Positions 54,197 to 63,629 of a stretch of 64,000 nt of DNA are shown here, one piece after another. Positions within the stretch are counted from its first letter, which is position 1. Each line of letters starts with the position of its first letter. The notes under the pieces were generated by a model. It ran no database searches. It was not told the origin of the DNA and saw only the letters and a program-made list of their open reading frames with translations. Source of the stretch: Pacificibacter marinus (lineage in GTDB: Bacteria; Pseudomonadota; Alphaproteobacteria; Rhodobacterales; Rhodobacteraceae). Location: NCBI RefSeq assembly GCF_018860505.1, contig NZ_JAHKPU010000019.1:124001-188000 (forward strand), read 5' to 3'. Made by a program: the position numbers and the translations under genes.

Positions 54197-55306
54197 TTAA
54201 ACCTTTGCCCCGTCTGGCGTGGAGACCTGTCCCCCGCCCACAGCCGCCGCAACCCCGGTGGTGCTTGAGCAGCTCGTCGGCAAACCACGTTTGACCCGCA
54301 CGGCAAGGTAAGCAAAGGCCTGCGCTTCCAACATGTCGCCGTCCAAATCAACGACTTCGATCGGCTCCACAGGGCAATCCAAAGCGGCAGCAATCATCGC
54401 CATCATCACAGCGTTTTTGCGCCCGCCACCAGAGACCAAAATCCGCTTGGGCGCGCTTGGACAATGCTCCATCCCTTGCGCGACAGAGGCTGCGGCCATA
54501 GCAGTCAACGTGGCTGCGGCATCTGCATCACTCAAGGTTTTCACTTGCGACAACACATTATGAAAATCATTTCTATCCAGTGACTTAGGGGGAATTTTTG
54601 CAAAATACGCATGACGCGAGAACGCGTTCAAAAGGTCTATATCCACGGTTCCTTGAGCGGCCAGATCACCGTTTTCGTCAAAAGATTTACCAAAGCGCAC
54701 CTGCATCAAATCGTTGATCGGCGCATTGGCTGGCCCCGTATCAAAGGCCAAAACAGCATCAGTCTCAGCCGGATTGACTATAGCCGGATTGACCCACGTC
54801 AGATTGCCCACGCCGCCTAAGTTCAAAAAAACCAACGGTGTCTGCGCATCAATATAGCGCGCGCAGGCATGGTGGAAAAACGGCGCCAGCGGCGCACCTT
54901 GCCCCCCCATCGCCACATCATTCGAGCGAAAATCCCACACAACGGGCACATCAAAAATCTGCGCCAAAACCGCGCCAGAACCAGCTTGATAGGTGCCTAA
55001 ACCTCGTGGATCATGCGCGAAGGTTTGACCGTGAAATCCAATACAATCAAAGCCTTGCAACTCACTCAAAGCCTGTGCATGGGCTGTTTCGATCAATTCG
55101 ACGGCCTCATCAGAGGCTTTCCAAAGACCTAAATTGGCACGCAAAATTCCCTGTTCAGCCTTTGAATAGGGGCGAAAAAAACTGTCGCCAAATTCGAAAA
55201 TCGTCTCGCCATCGGTCAAGACGAGCGCCACATCAACGCCGTCAAGCGAGGTGCCAGACATGCAGCCGGCGACCCAAATTGGCTCTGCTTTGTTTTTCAC
55301 GGCCAT
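54197..55306 (-). CDS. anmK: Anhydro-N-acetylmuramic acid kinase
   Basis: A 369-residue ASKHA kinase. [16 protein letters not shown] binds ATP phosphate; [36 protein letters not shown] and [13 protein letters not shown] are AnmK landmarks. It phosphorylates and opens anhydroMurNAc from peptidoglycan recycling. The ATG at 55306 follows GGGAAAGAG; the longer frame reaches into tyrS. Divergent from tyrS. Confidence 0.93.
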   Translation of the reverse strand: MAVKNKAEPIWVAGCMSGTSLDGVDVALVLTDGETIFEFGDSFFRPYSKAEQGILRANLGLWKASDEAVELIETAHAQALSELQGFDCIGFHGQTFAHDPRGLGTYQAGSGAVLAQIFDVPVVWDFRSNDVAMGGQGAPLAPFFHHACARYIDAQTPLVFLNLGGVGNLTWVNPAIVNPAETDAVLAFDTGPANAPINDLMQVRFGKSFDENGDLAAQGTVDIDLLNAFSRHAYFAKIPPKSLDRNDFHNVLSQVKTLSDADAAATLTAMAAASVAQGMEHCPSAPKRILVSGGGRKNAVMMAMIAAALDCPVEPIEVVDLDGDMLEAQAFAYLAVRVKRGLPTSCSSTTGVAAAVGGGQVSTPDGAKV

Positions 55307-55378
55307 GACACTCTTTCCCTTTGGCGTTTGGCCAGATATATCAGGCATTGCTAACCCTTCAAATGGATAAAAATTGCA

Positions 55379-56632
55379 ATGACATACCACCCCAAATCAG
55401 ACTTTATGGCAGTGATGATCGAGCGCGGCTTTCTCGCCGATTGCACAGACTATCAAGGCCTTGATGAAGCCCTGAGCAAAGGTGTTGTTTCAACCTATAT
55501 CGGCTATGACGCCACTGCGGCCTCGCTACATGTAGGGCATTTGCTAAACATCATGATGCTGCGCTGGCTGCAAAAAACGGGTCACCAGCCGATCACTTTG
55601 ATGGGCGGCGGCACCACGAAAGTGGGCGACCCAAGTTTTCGCGCTGATGAACGCCCGCTTTTGACTGACGCAAAGATCAACGAAAACATCAACGGTATGC
55701 AAAAGGTCTTTGCGAAATACCTGTCGTACAATGATGACACGCCCACAGGCGCGAAGATGTTGAACAACGCGGAATGGCTGGATGGGTTGAACTATCTTGA
55801 ATTTCTGCGCGACATCGGCAAGCATTTTTCGGTCAACCGGATGCTGTCATTTGAAAGTGTAAAATCACGACTTGATCGCGAACAATCGTTGTCGTTCCTC
55901 GAATTTAACTACATGATTTTGCAGGCTTATGACTTTTTGGAACTCAACCGTCGTTACGGTTGTTTGTTGCAAATGGGCGGGTCGGATCAATGGGGCAATA
56001 TCATCAATGGTATTGACCTGACACGCCGCGTTTTGGACCACGAAATCTATGGGCTGACCTCGCCTTTGTTGACCACATCTGATGGCAAAAAGATGGGCAA
56101 ATCTCAAGGTGGCGCCATTTGGCTGAATGATGAAATGCTCAGCTCTTATGAGTTCTGGCAGTTCTGGCGCAATACGACGGACGCGGACACAGGACGGTTC
56201 TTGAAGCTTTACACAGAGATTCCAGTTGACGAATGTGATCGTCTGGGCGCGTTGCAAGGGTCTGACATCAATGAGGCCAAGATCATTTTGGCCAATGAAG
56301 TGACCGCCCTTTTACATGGGCGCGCAGCGGCTGAGGCAGCTGAAAAGACCGCACATGAAGTTTTCGAGAAAGGTGGCACGGGTGATGACCTGCCAACGCT
56401 TGAATTGAGCGCAGATGACATTGGCGATGGCATTTCCATCGTGCAATTGTTTGTACGTGCGGGCCTGTCTGGCACGGGTAAAGAAGCCAAACGCCTGTTT
56501 GCAGACAACGGTGCGAAAGTAAATGATGCAGACCACAAAGACGCTGGCGTCTTGGTGACAGTTGCGGATTTGGCAAGCCCGATGAAGCTATCGGCAGGTA
56601 AAAAACGCCATGCGTTGATCGTTCTAAAATAG
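55379..56632 (+). CDS. tyrS: Tyrosyl-tRNA synthetase
   Basis: A 417-residue class I synthetase: [19 protein letters not shown] (HIGH-type), [15 protein letters not shown] (tyrosine pocket) and KKMGKSQGG (KMSKS-type), then a C-terminal S4 RNA-binding domain. MTYHPKSDF is the usual N-terminus of alphaproteobacterial TyrS. Monocistronic, with a terminator 25 bp after the stop. Confidence 0.96.
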   Translation: MTYHPKSDFMAVMIERGFLADCTDYQGLDEALSKGVVSTYIGYDATAASLHVGHLLNIMMLRWLQKTGHQPITLMGGGTTKVGDPSFRADERPLLTDAKINENINGMQKVFAKYLSYNDDTPTGAKMLNNAEWLDGLNYLEFLRDIGKHFSVNRMLSFESVKSRLDREQSLSFLEFNYMILQAYDFLELNRRYGCLLQMGGSDQWGNIINGIDLTRRVLDHEIYGLTSPLLTTSDGKKMGKSQGGAIWLNDEMLSSYEFWQFWRNTTDADTGRFLKLYTEIPVDECDRLGALQGSDINEAKIILANEVTALLHGRAAAEAAEKTAHEVFEKGGTGDDLPTLELSADDIGDGISIVQLFVRAGLSGTGKEAKRLFADNGAKVNDADHKDAGVLVTVADLASPMKLSAGKKRHALIVLK

Positions 56633-56658
56633 AACTTATCGAACATTTAGATCGAATT

Positions 56659-56683
56659 GGGGCTGCATTTGCGGCCCCTTTTT
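56659..56683 (+). terminator. Terminator after tyrS
   Basis: GGGGCTGC-ATTT-GCGGCCCC hairpin followed by TTTTT. Confidence 0.9.
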
Positions 56684-56704
56684 GCATTTACACAACATCA
56701 ACGC

Positions 56705-56730
56705 AAAAGGCCCCGCAGATGCGAGGCCCC
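56705..56730 (-). terminator. Terminator after the cyclophilin pair
   Basis: GGCC-CGC/GCG-GGCC stem with one mismatch and a four-base loop; on the minus strand it is followed by TTTT. It lies about 25 bp past the stop at 56755. Confidence 0.7.
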
Positions 56731-56754
56731 TTACATATCTTTTCGCAAAATCGT

Positions 56755-57315
56755 TTAGTCTGTGACCGTCACAGAGACCATTTTGTCAGGATCGCCAATG
56801 ACAGCGCCGTTGGCGCCACGACCTTTTTTGATCGCATTCACAACATCCATGCCTTCGGTCACGCGACCAACAACGGTGTACTGACCGTTAAGGTGCTGCG
56901 CGGGTTCGAACATGATGAAGAACTGCGAATTGGCGGAATCTGGGTTCTGACTGCGAGCCATACCCACGACGCCTGTGTCGAAGTTTTCGTTTGAAAACTC
57001 AGCTTTCAAATCAGGATAGTCCGATCCGCCCATGCCCGCACGGGACATGTTGAAATCTGCGCCGCCGGTTTTCCCGAATTGCACGTCACCTGTTTGCGCC
57101 ATGAAGCCATCGATCACGCGGTGAAACACCACGCCATCATATGCGCCCTCAGAGGCCAGTTTGGTGATCTGCGCGACATGACCAGGGGCCACATCTTCAA
57201 GCAAATCGATTTTGATCACGCCATTGCTTTCGCCCGCAACAGTGATCTCAAGACCTGTCGCAAAGGCAGGGGCACTTGCGAGCAAAGCCAAAGCTGCAAC
57301 AGTTGATTTAAACAT
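56755..57315 (-). CDS. Periplasmic cyclophilin-type peptidyl-prolyl isomerase
   Basis: A 186-residue cyclophilin with a signal peptide (MFKSTVAALALLASAPAFAT). FHRVIDGFMAQTGDVQF carries the catalytic Arg and Phe; MARSQNPDSANSQFFIMF follows. It catalyses proline isomerisation in the periplasm. It overlaps the cytoplasmic paralogue upstream by 8 bp: gene duplication with a signal peptide gained or lost. Confidence 0.93.
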   Translation of the reverse strand: MFKSTVAALALLASAPAFATGLEITVAGESNGVIKIDLLEDVAPGHVAQITKLASEGAYDGVVFHRVIDGFMAQTGDVQFGKTGGADFNMSRAGMGGSDYPDLKAEFSNENFDTGVVGMARSQNPDSANSQFFIMFEPAQHLNGQYTVVGRVTEGMDVVNAIKKGRGANGAVIGDPDKMVSVTVTD

Positions 57316-57814
57316 CAGCAGCCACTTTCACAGAGATCATGCAATCAGGGTATTGAGCAGGCTCGCCGCGGGTGATTTTGTCGACAGCCTCCATGCCAGA
57401 AATCACACGGCCATAGACAGTGTACTGGTTGTTGAGGAAGTGGTTGTCGGAAAAGTTGATGAAAAACTGCGAGTTCGCAGAATCAGGGTTCTGGCTGCGC
57501 GCCGCACCCAATGTACCACGATCATGTGGCAAGCTGGAAAATTCTGCTGGAACGTCAGGCAAATCAGAGCTGCCTGTGCCCGCACGGCGGATTTGGAAAT
57601 CTTTGTTTTGGTTGCCAAACTGAACATCGCCTGTTTGCGCCATAAAGCCCTCAATCACGCGGTGAAAGACAACACCGTCATATGCACCAGAGCGTGCGAG
57701 TTCTTTCATGCGTGCACAGTGCTGTGGAGCAACATCAGGCAAAAGCTCAATCACGACTTGGCCGTGCTCAAGCTCAACAAGGATTGTGTTTTCTGGGTCT
57801 TTGATATCGGCCAT
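57308..57814 (-). CDS. ppiB: Cytoplasmic cyclophilin-type peptidyl-prolyl isomerase
   Basis: A 168-residue cyclophilin without a signal peptide: ILVELEHGQVVIELLPDVAP, VVFHRVIEGFMAQTGDVQF (catalytic Arg), AARSQNPDSANSQFFINF. AAGGA precedes the ATG at 57814. It is upstream of, and overlaps, the periplasmic copy; divergent from pgk. Confidence 0.93.
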   Translation of the reverse strand: MADIKDPENTILVELEHGQVVIELLPDVAPQHCARMKELARSGAYDGVVFHRVIEGFMAQTGDVQFGNQNKDFQIRRAGTGSSDLPDVPAEFSSLPHDRGTLGAARSQNPDSANSQFFINFSDNHFLNNQYTVYGRVISGMEAVDKITRGEPAQYPDCMISVKVAADV

Positions 57815-57998
57815 GGTGTGGTTCCTTATCTGAAAAATATATCTGTTTGGCGCGCAACCTAAGGTGCAAAACCGCCAAGGGAAAGGGCAAGTTTGCGTGA
57901 ACGGCTTTGGTTGGCCCGATATGCACCCATTGACCTTGAACGCGAGGGCGGGCAAACAAGAAGAAATTCATCAAACGCCCCCGCGCAAGGATACCCTC

Positions 57999-59174
57999 AT
58001 GGCTTGGAAAACGCTCGACGACATGGATTTGAACGGCAAAATTGTGCTCACACGTGTGGACATTAATGTGCCTATGAAAGACGGACGCGTCACTGACGCA
58101 TCGCGTATTGAGCGCATCAAACCAACGATTGACGAAATCGTTGCAAAAGGCGGTGTGCCCGTGATGTTGGCCCACTATGGTCGCCCGAAAGGCGCATATG
58201 TGGCTGAACTGTCTTTGTCGCATGTTTTGCCTGCGGTGAATGAAACGCTGGGCCGCGATGTGACATTTATCGAGAAACCGTCTCGCGAGGCGCTGGAGGC
58301 TTTGCCTGCAGGGTCCGTTGTTTTGGTTGAGAACACCCGATTCACCAATATGGAAACAGACAACGACCCCAAAATGGCGCAGTTTCTGGCCTCACTTGGT
58401 GACATCTTTTGCAATGACGCGTTTTCTGCGGCCCACCGCGCTCATGCCTCGACCACTGGCGTCGCGCATTTGCTGCCCTCTTGTGCTGGTCGCTTGATGC
58501 AGCAAGAACTGTCTGCCTTGGAATCCGCTTTGTCCAAACCTGAGCGCCCCGTTGTGGCCGTTGTTGGCGGCGCGAAAGTGTCGACCAAGCTGGACCTGTT
58601 GAGCAACCTTGTGCGCAAAGTCGATCATTTGGTGATTGGCGGCGGCATGGCCAATACGTTTTTGGCGGCGCAAGGCATCGATGTGGGCAAGTCCTTATGC
58701 GAGCACGATTTGGCAGATACCGCACGCGACATTTTGAAAAAAGCGGATGAGGCAGGCTGCGAGATTATCCTGCCTGTGGATGTGACCATCGCTTGGGAAT
58801 TTGCGGCAAACACCAAACATGAAACGGTGGATGTGGCCGCCTGCCCTGCTGACGCGATGATTTTCGATGCAGGCCCCAAATCTGTTGAACGGATCAATGC
58901 GGTGATCGCCGCCTCCAAGACCTTGATCATGAACGGACCTTTGGGCGTATTCGAGCTAGAGCCCTTTGGCACGGGCACCTTTGCGATGCTGGCTGAAATT
59001 GCCAAGCAAACCGATGCAGGCGCTTTGATTTCTGTGGCAGGCGGTGGTGACACTGTGGCGGCAGTGAATGCGGCAGGTGTGGCAGATAGCTTTACATATA
59101 TTTCGACCGCAGGCGGTGCTTTCCTTGAATGGATGGAAGGCAAAGAACTTCCAGGTGTGGCCGCGCTTGGCTAA
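57999..59174 (+). CDS. pgk: Phosphoglycerate kinase
   Basis: A 391-residue [23 protein letters not shown] at the substrate site, [29 protein letters not shown], and [16 protein letters not shown] plus [11 protein letters not shown] at the nucleotide site. It makes ATP from 1,3-bisphosphoglycerate. AAGGATACCCTC leads to the ATG at 57999; upstream codons in frame are not homologous. It is followed by fba in the same direction but with its own terminator between. Confidence 0.96.
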   Translation: MAWKTLDDMDLNGKIVLTRVDINVPMKDGRVTDASRIERIKPTIDEIVAKGGVPVMLAHYGRPKGAYVAELSLSHVLPAVNETLGRDVTFIEKPSREALEALPAGSVVLVENTRFTNMETDNDPKMAQFLASLGDIFCNDAFSAAHRAHASTTGVAHLLPSCAGRLMQQELSALESALSKPERPVVAVVGGAKVSTKLDLLSNLVRKVDHLVIGGGMANTFLAAQGIDVGKSLCEHDLADTARDILKKADEAGCEIILPVDVTIAWEFAANTKHETVDVAACPADAMIFDAGPKSVERINAVIAASKTLIMNGPLGVFELEPFGTGTFAMLAEIAKQTDAGALISVAGGGDTVAAVNAAGVADSFTYISTAGGAFLEWMEGKELPGVAALG

Positions 59175-59202
59175 GCCTTTTGCACGATCAAGACTTTCAA
59201 AG

Positions 59203-59235
59203 ACGCCTGCCTCACATCGAGTGCAGGCGTTTTTT
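59203..59235 (+). terminator. Terminator after pgk
   Basis: ACGCCTGC / GCAGGCGT stem, ten-to-twelve-base loop and a TTTTTT tract, 30 bp past the pgk stop. Confidence 0.85.
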
Positions 59236-59295
59236 ATTGGCCTGACCGCAATGATCGAACACATATCTTTTTTAGAAACGATGAAAGGACCGACC

Positions 59296-59351
59296 TGTTA
59301 GCGCCAACACGCACCGCGTTAGCGCAACCATTTCTCATGTTAGCGCGACCA
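59296..59351. promoter_or_regulatory. Three phased TGTTAGCGC operators upstream of fba
   Basis: TGTTAGCGCCAACA (59296-59309), CGTTAGCGCAACCA (59317-59330) and TGTTAGCGCGACCA (59338-59351): three copies starting exactly 21 bp apart, two helical turns, so a regulator would bind the same DNA face three times. They end about 90 bp before the fba ATG. The first is nearly a full palindrome; the others are half-sites. Same motif as before eno; a CceR-like LacI regulator is the likely reader. Confidence 0.6.
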
Positions 59352-59439
59352 CAATTGCACGAAAATCAAAGCCACGCTAATCACAGCATAGACCCATGAC
59401 CAGTCCCGCCGACGGGACTCAGATGAATGAGGAATCTCC

Positions 59440-60333
59440 ATGTCGATCCAAGAAATGACAGCCAAAATCCGCGACGGCCAAGGCTTTATCGCAGCCCTTG
59501 ATCAATCAGGGGGATCTACTCCAAAAGCACTGGCGCAATACGGGATCGAACCTAACGAATACAATGGCGACGAACAAATGTTCGACATGATCCACGCCAT
59601 GCGGTCGCGCATCATGCAGTCCCCTGCCTTTACCTGTGACAAAGTCATCGGCGCGATCTTGTTTGAAATGACAATGGATCGCCAAGTGGCTGGCAAACCC
59701 ACCCCGCAATATCTGTTCGAAGAAAAGGGTGTTGTGCCGTTTTTGAAAATCGACAAAGGCTTGGAAGCCGAAGCTGATGGCGTGCAGTTGATGAAGCCAA
59801 ACCCCGGTCTGGATGAGCTTTTGGCGCGCGCAGAAAGTTTAGGTGTGTTTGGCACGAAAGAACGCTCTGTCGTTAATGCGGCCAATCCAGCGGGCATCAA
59901 AGCTGTCGTCAAACAACAGTTCGAGATCGGCGAACAGGTGATCAAAGCGGGCCTGATGCCAATGCTTGAGCCTGAAGTGACCATCACAATCGCAGACAAA
60001 GCCGAAGCCGAGGCGATCTTGCGCTCTGAAATTTTGGCCGAGCTGGACGCGCTAGATGAAAGCAAACAGGTGATGTTGAAACTGTCACTGCCGACTGAGG
60101 CGAATTTCTACAAACCCCTGATCGACCACCCACGGGTGTTGAAAGTTGTGTCTTTGTCTGGTGGCTATTCACGCGAAGAAGCCAACGCCAAGCTGGCTAA
60201 GAACACCGGCATGATCGCGTCGTTCTCGCGCGCGTTGATCCAAGGGCTGAACGCCAAACAAGCGGACAGTGATTTTGATGCCATTCTCGGCACAGCGACA
60301 ACGGAAATCCACGCGGCCTCTGTCGCGGGCTAA
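59440..60333 (+). CDS. fda: Class I fructose-bisphosphate aldolase
   Basis: A 297-residue aldolase of the bacterial class I type: FIAALDQSGGSTPKAL, GVVPFLKIDKG, PMLEPEVTI (catalytic Glu) and KQVMLKLSLP with the candidate Schiff-base lysine, ending with VVSLSGGYSREEAN phosphate-loop. It splits fructose-1,6-bisphosphate into two trioses. GAGGAATCTCC precedes the ATG. Three operator-like repeats lie upstream and a terminator downstream. Confidence 0.93.
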   Translation: MSIQEMTAKIRDGQGFIAALDQSGGSTPKALAQYGIEPNEYNGDEQMFDMIHAMRSRIMQSPAFTCDKVIGAILFEMTMDRQVAGKPTPQYLFEEKGVVPFLKIDKGLEAEADGVQLMKPNPGLDELLARAESLGVFGTKERSVVNAANPAGIKAVVKQQFEIGEQVIKAGLMPMLEPEVTITIADKAEAEAILRSEILAELDALDESKQVMLKLSLPTEANFYKPLIDHPRVLKVVSLSGGYSREEANAKLAKNTGMIASFSRALIQGLNAKQADSDFDAILGTATTEIHAASVAG

Positions 60334-60355
60334 ACCCACTACATATAGACATTGC

Positions 60356-60389
60356 AAAGGGGCGCGGCGCGATATGCTGCGCCCCTTTT
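60356..60389 (+). terminator. Terminator after the aldolase gene
   Basis: AAAGGGGCGC / GCGCCCCTTTT stem with a T-tract, 23 bp after the stop. Confidence 0.88.
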
Positions 60390-60564
60390 GCGTTTTGCAT
60401 ATCGTATCTCGTAACAGATTGATTCAACGGCATGAATCCAACGTCAAAAAAATGAAAAAGTGATTCGAAAAGGGATTCACAAAGCGATTCGCCTATGACA
60501 TAGTCCCTCTACGGATCACCCATAAGAGGTGGCCGTGGCAGTAACTACAGGTAACACTCCTATC

Positions 60565-60867
60565 ATGGCGTCCATCCGCAAACGTCCTTCTATCGCTGTT
60601 CTGATATATACAGCCATAATCGTCACACTTGGCGGTTACTTCACCTTTGCCTCTGTGCAGGGTGAGTACGGGCTGTTCCGCCGCATTCAAATTGAGGCGG
60701 AGCTTGAAGACCTACAAGCGAAGAGTGCGACACTTGCGGCAAATCTTGAAGTTATGCGCAACAAAACGTTGCGTATGTCTGATGGCTATTTGGATCTGGA
60801 TCTTCTCGACGAGCAAGCGCGAGATGTTCTGGGTTATGTCCGCGCCGATGAGTTGGTCATTCGCTAA
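60565..60867 (+). CDS. FtsB/DivIC-like septum formation initiator
   Basis: A 100-residue bitopic membrane protein: one helix (IAVLIYTAIIVTLGGYFTFA), then a coiled coil (IQIEAELEDLQAKSATLAAN) and the family's end region DLDLLDEQARDVLGYVRADE. It resembles FtsB/DivIC of the divisome. The ATG at 60565 agrees with family length; a GTG at 60535, five bases after AAGAGG, would add ten residues and is the alternative. It precedes pdhA, as in other Rhodobacterales, but a long palindrome and a promoter separate them. Confidence 0.85.
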   Translation: MASIRKRPSIAVLIYTAIIVTLGGYFTFASVQGEYGLFRRIQIEAELEDLQAKSATLAANLEVMRNKTLRMSDGYLDLDLLDEQARDVLGYVRADELVIR

Positions 60868-60869
60868 GG

Positions 60870-60998
60870 GTGCATCTAAAGCGTTGCAAGTTAGACGTGA
60901 GTCACATGTTTAACTTGAAGCGCAAGCAACAAAATGATGTTGCGCACGCTTCGAAATCAAGCCGTGACTCGGCTTCGTTTCGAAACACTTTAGAGCAC
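60870..60998. repeat. Long imperfect palindromic repeat element
   Basis: Two arms of about 48 bp (60875-60922 and 60947-60994) are imperfect inverted copies sharing TCTAAAG at the ends, GAGTCAC in the middle and GAAGCG inside; the pairing continues through GCAACA/TGTTGC to a six-base loop at 60932-60937. GTGC flanks both outer ends. It could fold as one long hairpin in RNA, or be a MITE/REP-like dispersed repeat. Confidence 0.6.
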
Positions 60999-61172
60999 GC
61001 TTAGCGAACCCAATCCCCTCCACTACCCAACCCAAGCAAGCCCGCATCACAGCTAAGGCACATGAACTGCTTGCCATAACGCACATCAGATCATAGCCTT
61101 GCATGGAACGCATAGCAGCTGCACGCAGCGCATAGTAAATTCTTGATGCAATTGCAGGCAGAACTCTATATA

Positions 61173-61196
61173 ATATAGTTTAACACTAAACTATAT
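61173..61196. promoter_or_regulatory. Palindromic operator candidate of the pdh operon
   Basis: Perfect ten-base arms ATATAGTTTA and TAAACTATAT around ACAC, overlapping the -10-like TATAAT and ending 25 bp before the pdhA ATG: the position of a repressor site. The regulator is not identified. Confidence 0.6.
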
Positions 61197-61221
61197 CTGC
61201 GACTTTGGAGGAGGAAGCCGT

Positions 61222-62223
61222 ATGGCGCCCAAAAAGACCACCGCAAATACCGCGAGCAAAGCGAACGTTTCAAAAGACGAATTGCTCACGTATTACAAGG
61301 ACATGCTCCTTATTCGCCGCTTTGAAGAAAAGGCAGGCCAGCTCTATGGCATGGGCCTGATCGGCGGCTTTTGTCACCTCTACATCGGCCAAGAAGCCGT
61401 TGTTGTCGGGCTTGAGGCCGCGACCAAAGAAGGCGACAAACGTATCACATCTTACCGCGATCACGGGCACATGTTGGCTTGCGGCATGGATCCAAACGGC
61501 GTTATGGCCGAATTGACCGGTCGTGAGGGTGGTTACTCCAAAGGCAAAGGCGGCTCCATGCACATGTTCTCGAAAGAGAAACATTTCTATGGTGGCCACG
61601 GCATCGTTGGCGCGCAAGTGCCGCTTGGTGCTGGCTTGGCGTTCTCTGATAAATACAAAGGCAATGACAATGTGACTTTCGCCTACTTCGGCGATGGCGC
61701 GGCCAACCAAGGTCAGGTTTACGAGACCTACAATATGGCGCAGCTTTGGGACTTGCCGGTGATTTTCGTCATCGAGAACAACCAATACGCCATGGGCACA
61801 TCTGTTCAGCGCTCAACCAAATCCCCATCCTTATGGGAACGTGGTGCAGCTTACGGCATCGCAGGCGAAGAAGTCGACGGCATGGATGTGCTGGCGGTGA
61901 AAGAAGCCTCTGAAAAAGCTGTGGCACATTGCCGTGCGGGCAAAGGCCCGTATATTTTGGAAGTGAAAACATACCGTTACCGCGGTCACTCCATGTCTGA
62001 TCCGGCCAAATACCGTTCACGCGAAGAAGTGCAAAAGATGCGCGAAGAACGTGATCCGATTGAAGCGATCCGGTCTTTGTTGCTCACAGGCAACCACGCC
62101 ACTGAGGACGATCTCAAGGCCATCGATAAAGAGATCAAAACCGTGGTCAACGCCTCTGCCGAGTTTGCCAAAGAGAGCCCAGAGCCCGCTTTGGAAGAAC
62201 TCTGGACAGACATTTACGCCTAA
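61222..62223 (+). CDS. pdhA: Pyruvate dehydrogenase E1 component, alpha subunit
   Basis: A 333-residue ThDP enzyme subunit: [32 protein letters not shown], the ThDP motif [20 protein letters not shown] with [10 protein letters not shown], and the phosphorylation-loop-like [15 protein letters not shown]. With PdhB it decarboxylates pyruvate and acetylates the E2 lipoyl arm. First gene of pdhA-pdhB-pdhC; 20 bp before pdhB. Confidence 0.96.
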   Translation: MAPKKTTANTASKANVSKDELLTYYKDMLLIRRFEEKAGQLYGMGLIGGFCHLYIGQEAVVVGLEAATKEGDKRITSYRDHGHMLACGMDPNGVMAELTGREGGYSKGKGGSMHMFSKEKHFYGGHGIVGAQVPLGAGLAFSDKYKGNDNVTFAYFGDGAANQGQVYETYNMAQLWDLPVIFVIENNQYAMGTSVQRSTKSPSLWERGAAYGIAGEEVDGMDVLAVKEASEKAVAHCRAGKGPYILEVKTYRYRGHSMSDPAKYRSREEVQKMREERDPIEAIRSLLLTGNHATEDDLKAIDKEIKTVVNASAEFAKESPEPALEELWTDIYA

Positions 62224-62243
62224 TTCGAGGGAGGAATTCACTC

Positions 62244-63617
62244 ATGGCTATTGAACTACTTATGCCCGCCCTCTCTCCGACAATGGAAGAAGGCACACTT
62301 GCGAAATGGCTCGTCAAAGAAGGCGACACCATTTCATCCGGCGATATCATCGCTGAAATTGAAACCGACAAAGCGACGATGGAATTCGAAGCTGTGGACG
62401 AAGGCATCATGGGGAAAATCCTCGTGGCTGAAGGCACAGAAGGCGTCAAAGTCAATGAGGCCATCGCGATCATGGTCGAAGAAGGCGAAGACGCATCGAA
62501 CTTGAGCGCCTCTGCTCCTGCGGCAACAGCACCTGCTGAAGCAGCCCCAGTTGAGGCAGCCGCCGCACCTGCTGCTGCAGCGGCTCCAGCCTCTGCACCA
62601 ACACCTGTTGAGCCTGATTACCCTGAAGGCACAGAGCTGAAATCCACCACAGTGCGCGAAGCATTGCGCGATGCGATGTCCGAAGAAATGCGCAAAGACG
62701 ACACCGTGTTCTTGATGGGCGAAGAAGTGGCCGAATACCAAGGCGCTTACAAAATCTCCCAAGGCATGCTGGACGAATTCGGCGCAAAACGCGTCATCGA
62801 TACGCCAATCACCGAGCACGGCTTTGCCGGTATCGCAACTGGCGCGTCTTTTGGCGGGTTGCGTCCAATCGTGGAATTCATGACATTCAACTTTGCCATG
62901 CAAGCGATCGATCACCTGATCAACTCTGCCGCTAAGACATTGTACATGTCCGGTGGTCAAATGGGCGCGCCTATGGTGTTCCGTGGCGCAAACGGCGCTG
63001 CCGCTCGCGTTGGTGCTCAGCACTCACAATGTTACGCCGCTTGGTACATGCAAGTGCCTGGTCTGAAAGTGGTCATGCCTTACTCGGCTGCTGACGCCAA
63101 AGGCCTGATGAAAACAGCGATCCGCGACGACAACCCTGTGATCTTCCTTGAGAACGAAATCATGTACGGCAAATCATTCGATGTGCCTGTGATGGATGAC
63201 TTCACCATTCCGTTTGGCAAAGCGAAAATCGAACGCGCAGGCGACGATGTGACCATCGTATCCTTTGGCATCGGTGTTGGATATGCGTTGGAAGCGGCTG
63301 AGAAATTGGCCGAAGAAGGCATCGCGGCTGAGGTCATCAACCTGCGGACTTTGCGTCCAATGGATACCGAAACTGTGCTGGCCTCTGTGCGCAAAACCAA
63401 CCGTTGTGTGACTGTTGAGGAAGGCTGGCCACAAGGATCTGTCGGCGGATATGTCAGCAATGTGATCATGCAAGAAGCGTTCGATTACTTGGACGCGCCA
63501 GTGATCAATTGCACAGGTAAAGACGTGCCGATGCCCTATGCTGCGAACCTAGAAAAACATGCTTTGATCACCATCGACGAAATCGTTGATGCGGTTAAAT
63601 CTGTAACCTACCGTTAA
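62244..63617 (+). CDS. pdhB: Pyruvate dehydrogenase E1 component, beta subunit with N-terminal lipoyl domain
   Basis: A 457-residue fusion. Residues 1-80 are a lipoyl domain ([20 protein letters not shown], with the lipoyl-lysine in [17 protein letters not shown]); an Ala/Pro-rich linker (about 85-125) leads to the E1-beta domain with [34 protein letters not shown] and [20 protein letters not shown] lipoyl domain on E1-beta is known in Sinorhizobium and other alphaproteobacteria. Twelve bp separate it from pdhC, whose lipoyl domain is nearly identical. Confidence 0.95.
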   Translation: MAIELLMPALSPTMEEGTLAKWLVKEGDTISSGDIIAEIETDKATMEFEAVDEGIMGKILVAEGTEGVKVNEAIAIMVEEGEDASNLSASAPAATAPAEAAPVEAAAAPAAAAAPASAPTPVEPDYPEGTELKSTTVREALRDAMSEEMRKDDTVFLMGEEVAEYQGAYKISQGMLDEFGAKRVIDTPITEHGFAGIATGASFGGLRPIVEFMTFNFAMQAIDHLINSAAKTLYMSGGQMGAPMVFRGANGAAARVGAQHSQCYAAWYMQVPGLKVVMPYSAADAKGLMKTAIRDDNPVIFLENEIMYGKSFDVPVMDDFTIPFGKAKIERAGDDVTIVSFGIGVGYALEAAEKLAEEGIAAEVINLRTLRPMDTETVLASVRKTNRCVTVEEGWPQGSVGGYVSNVIMQEAFDYLDAPVINCTGKDVPMPYAANLEKHALITIDEIVDAVKSVTYR

Positions 63618-63629
63618 GGAGACTGACAC

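Larger units (their letters stand above)
60868..61221. other. Intergenic region with a long palindrome and the pdh promoter
   Basis: 354 bp without a gene. The first part is a roughly 125-bp imperfect palindrome (60870-60998); the last part holds a TATAAT-like -10 at 61169-61174 and an operator-like palindrome (61173-61196), then GGAGGAGG before pdhA. Confidence 0.6.
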
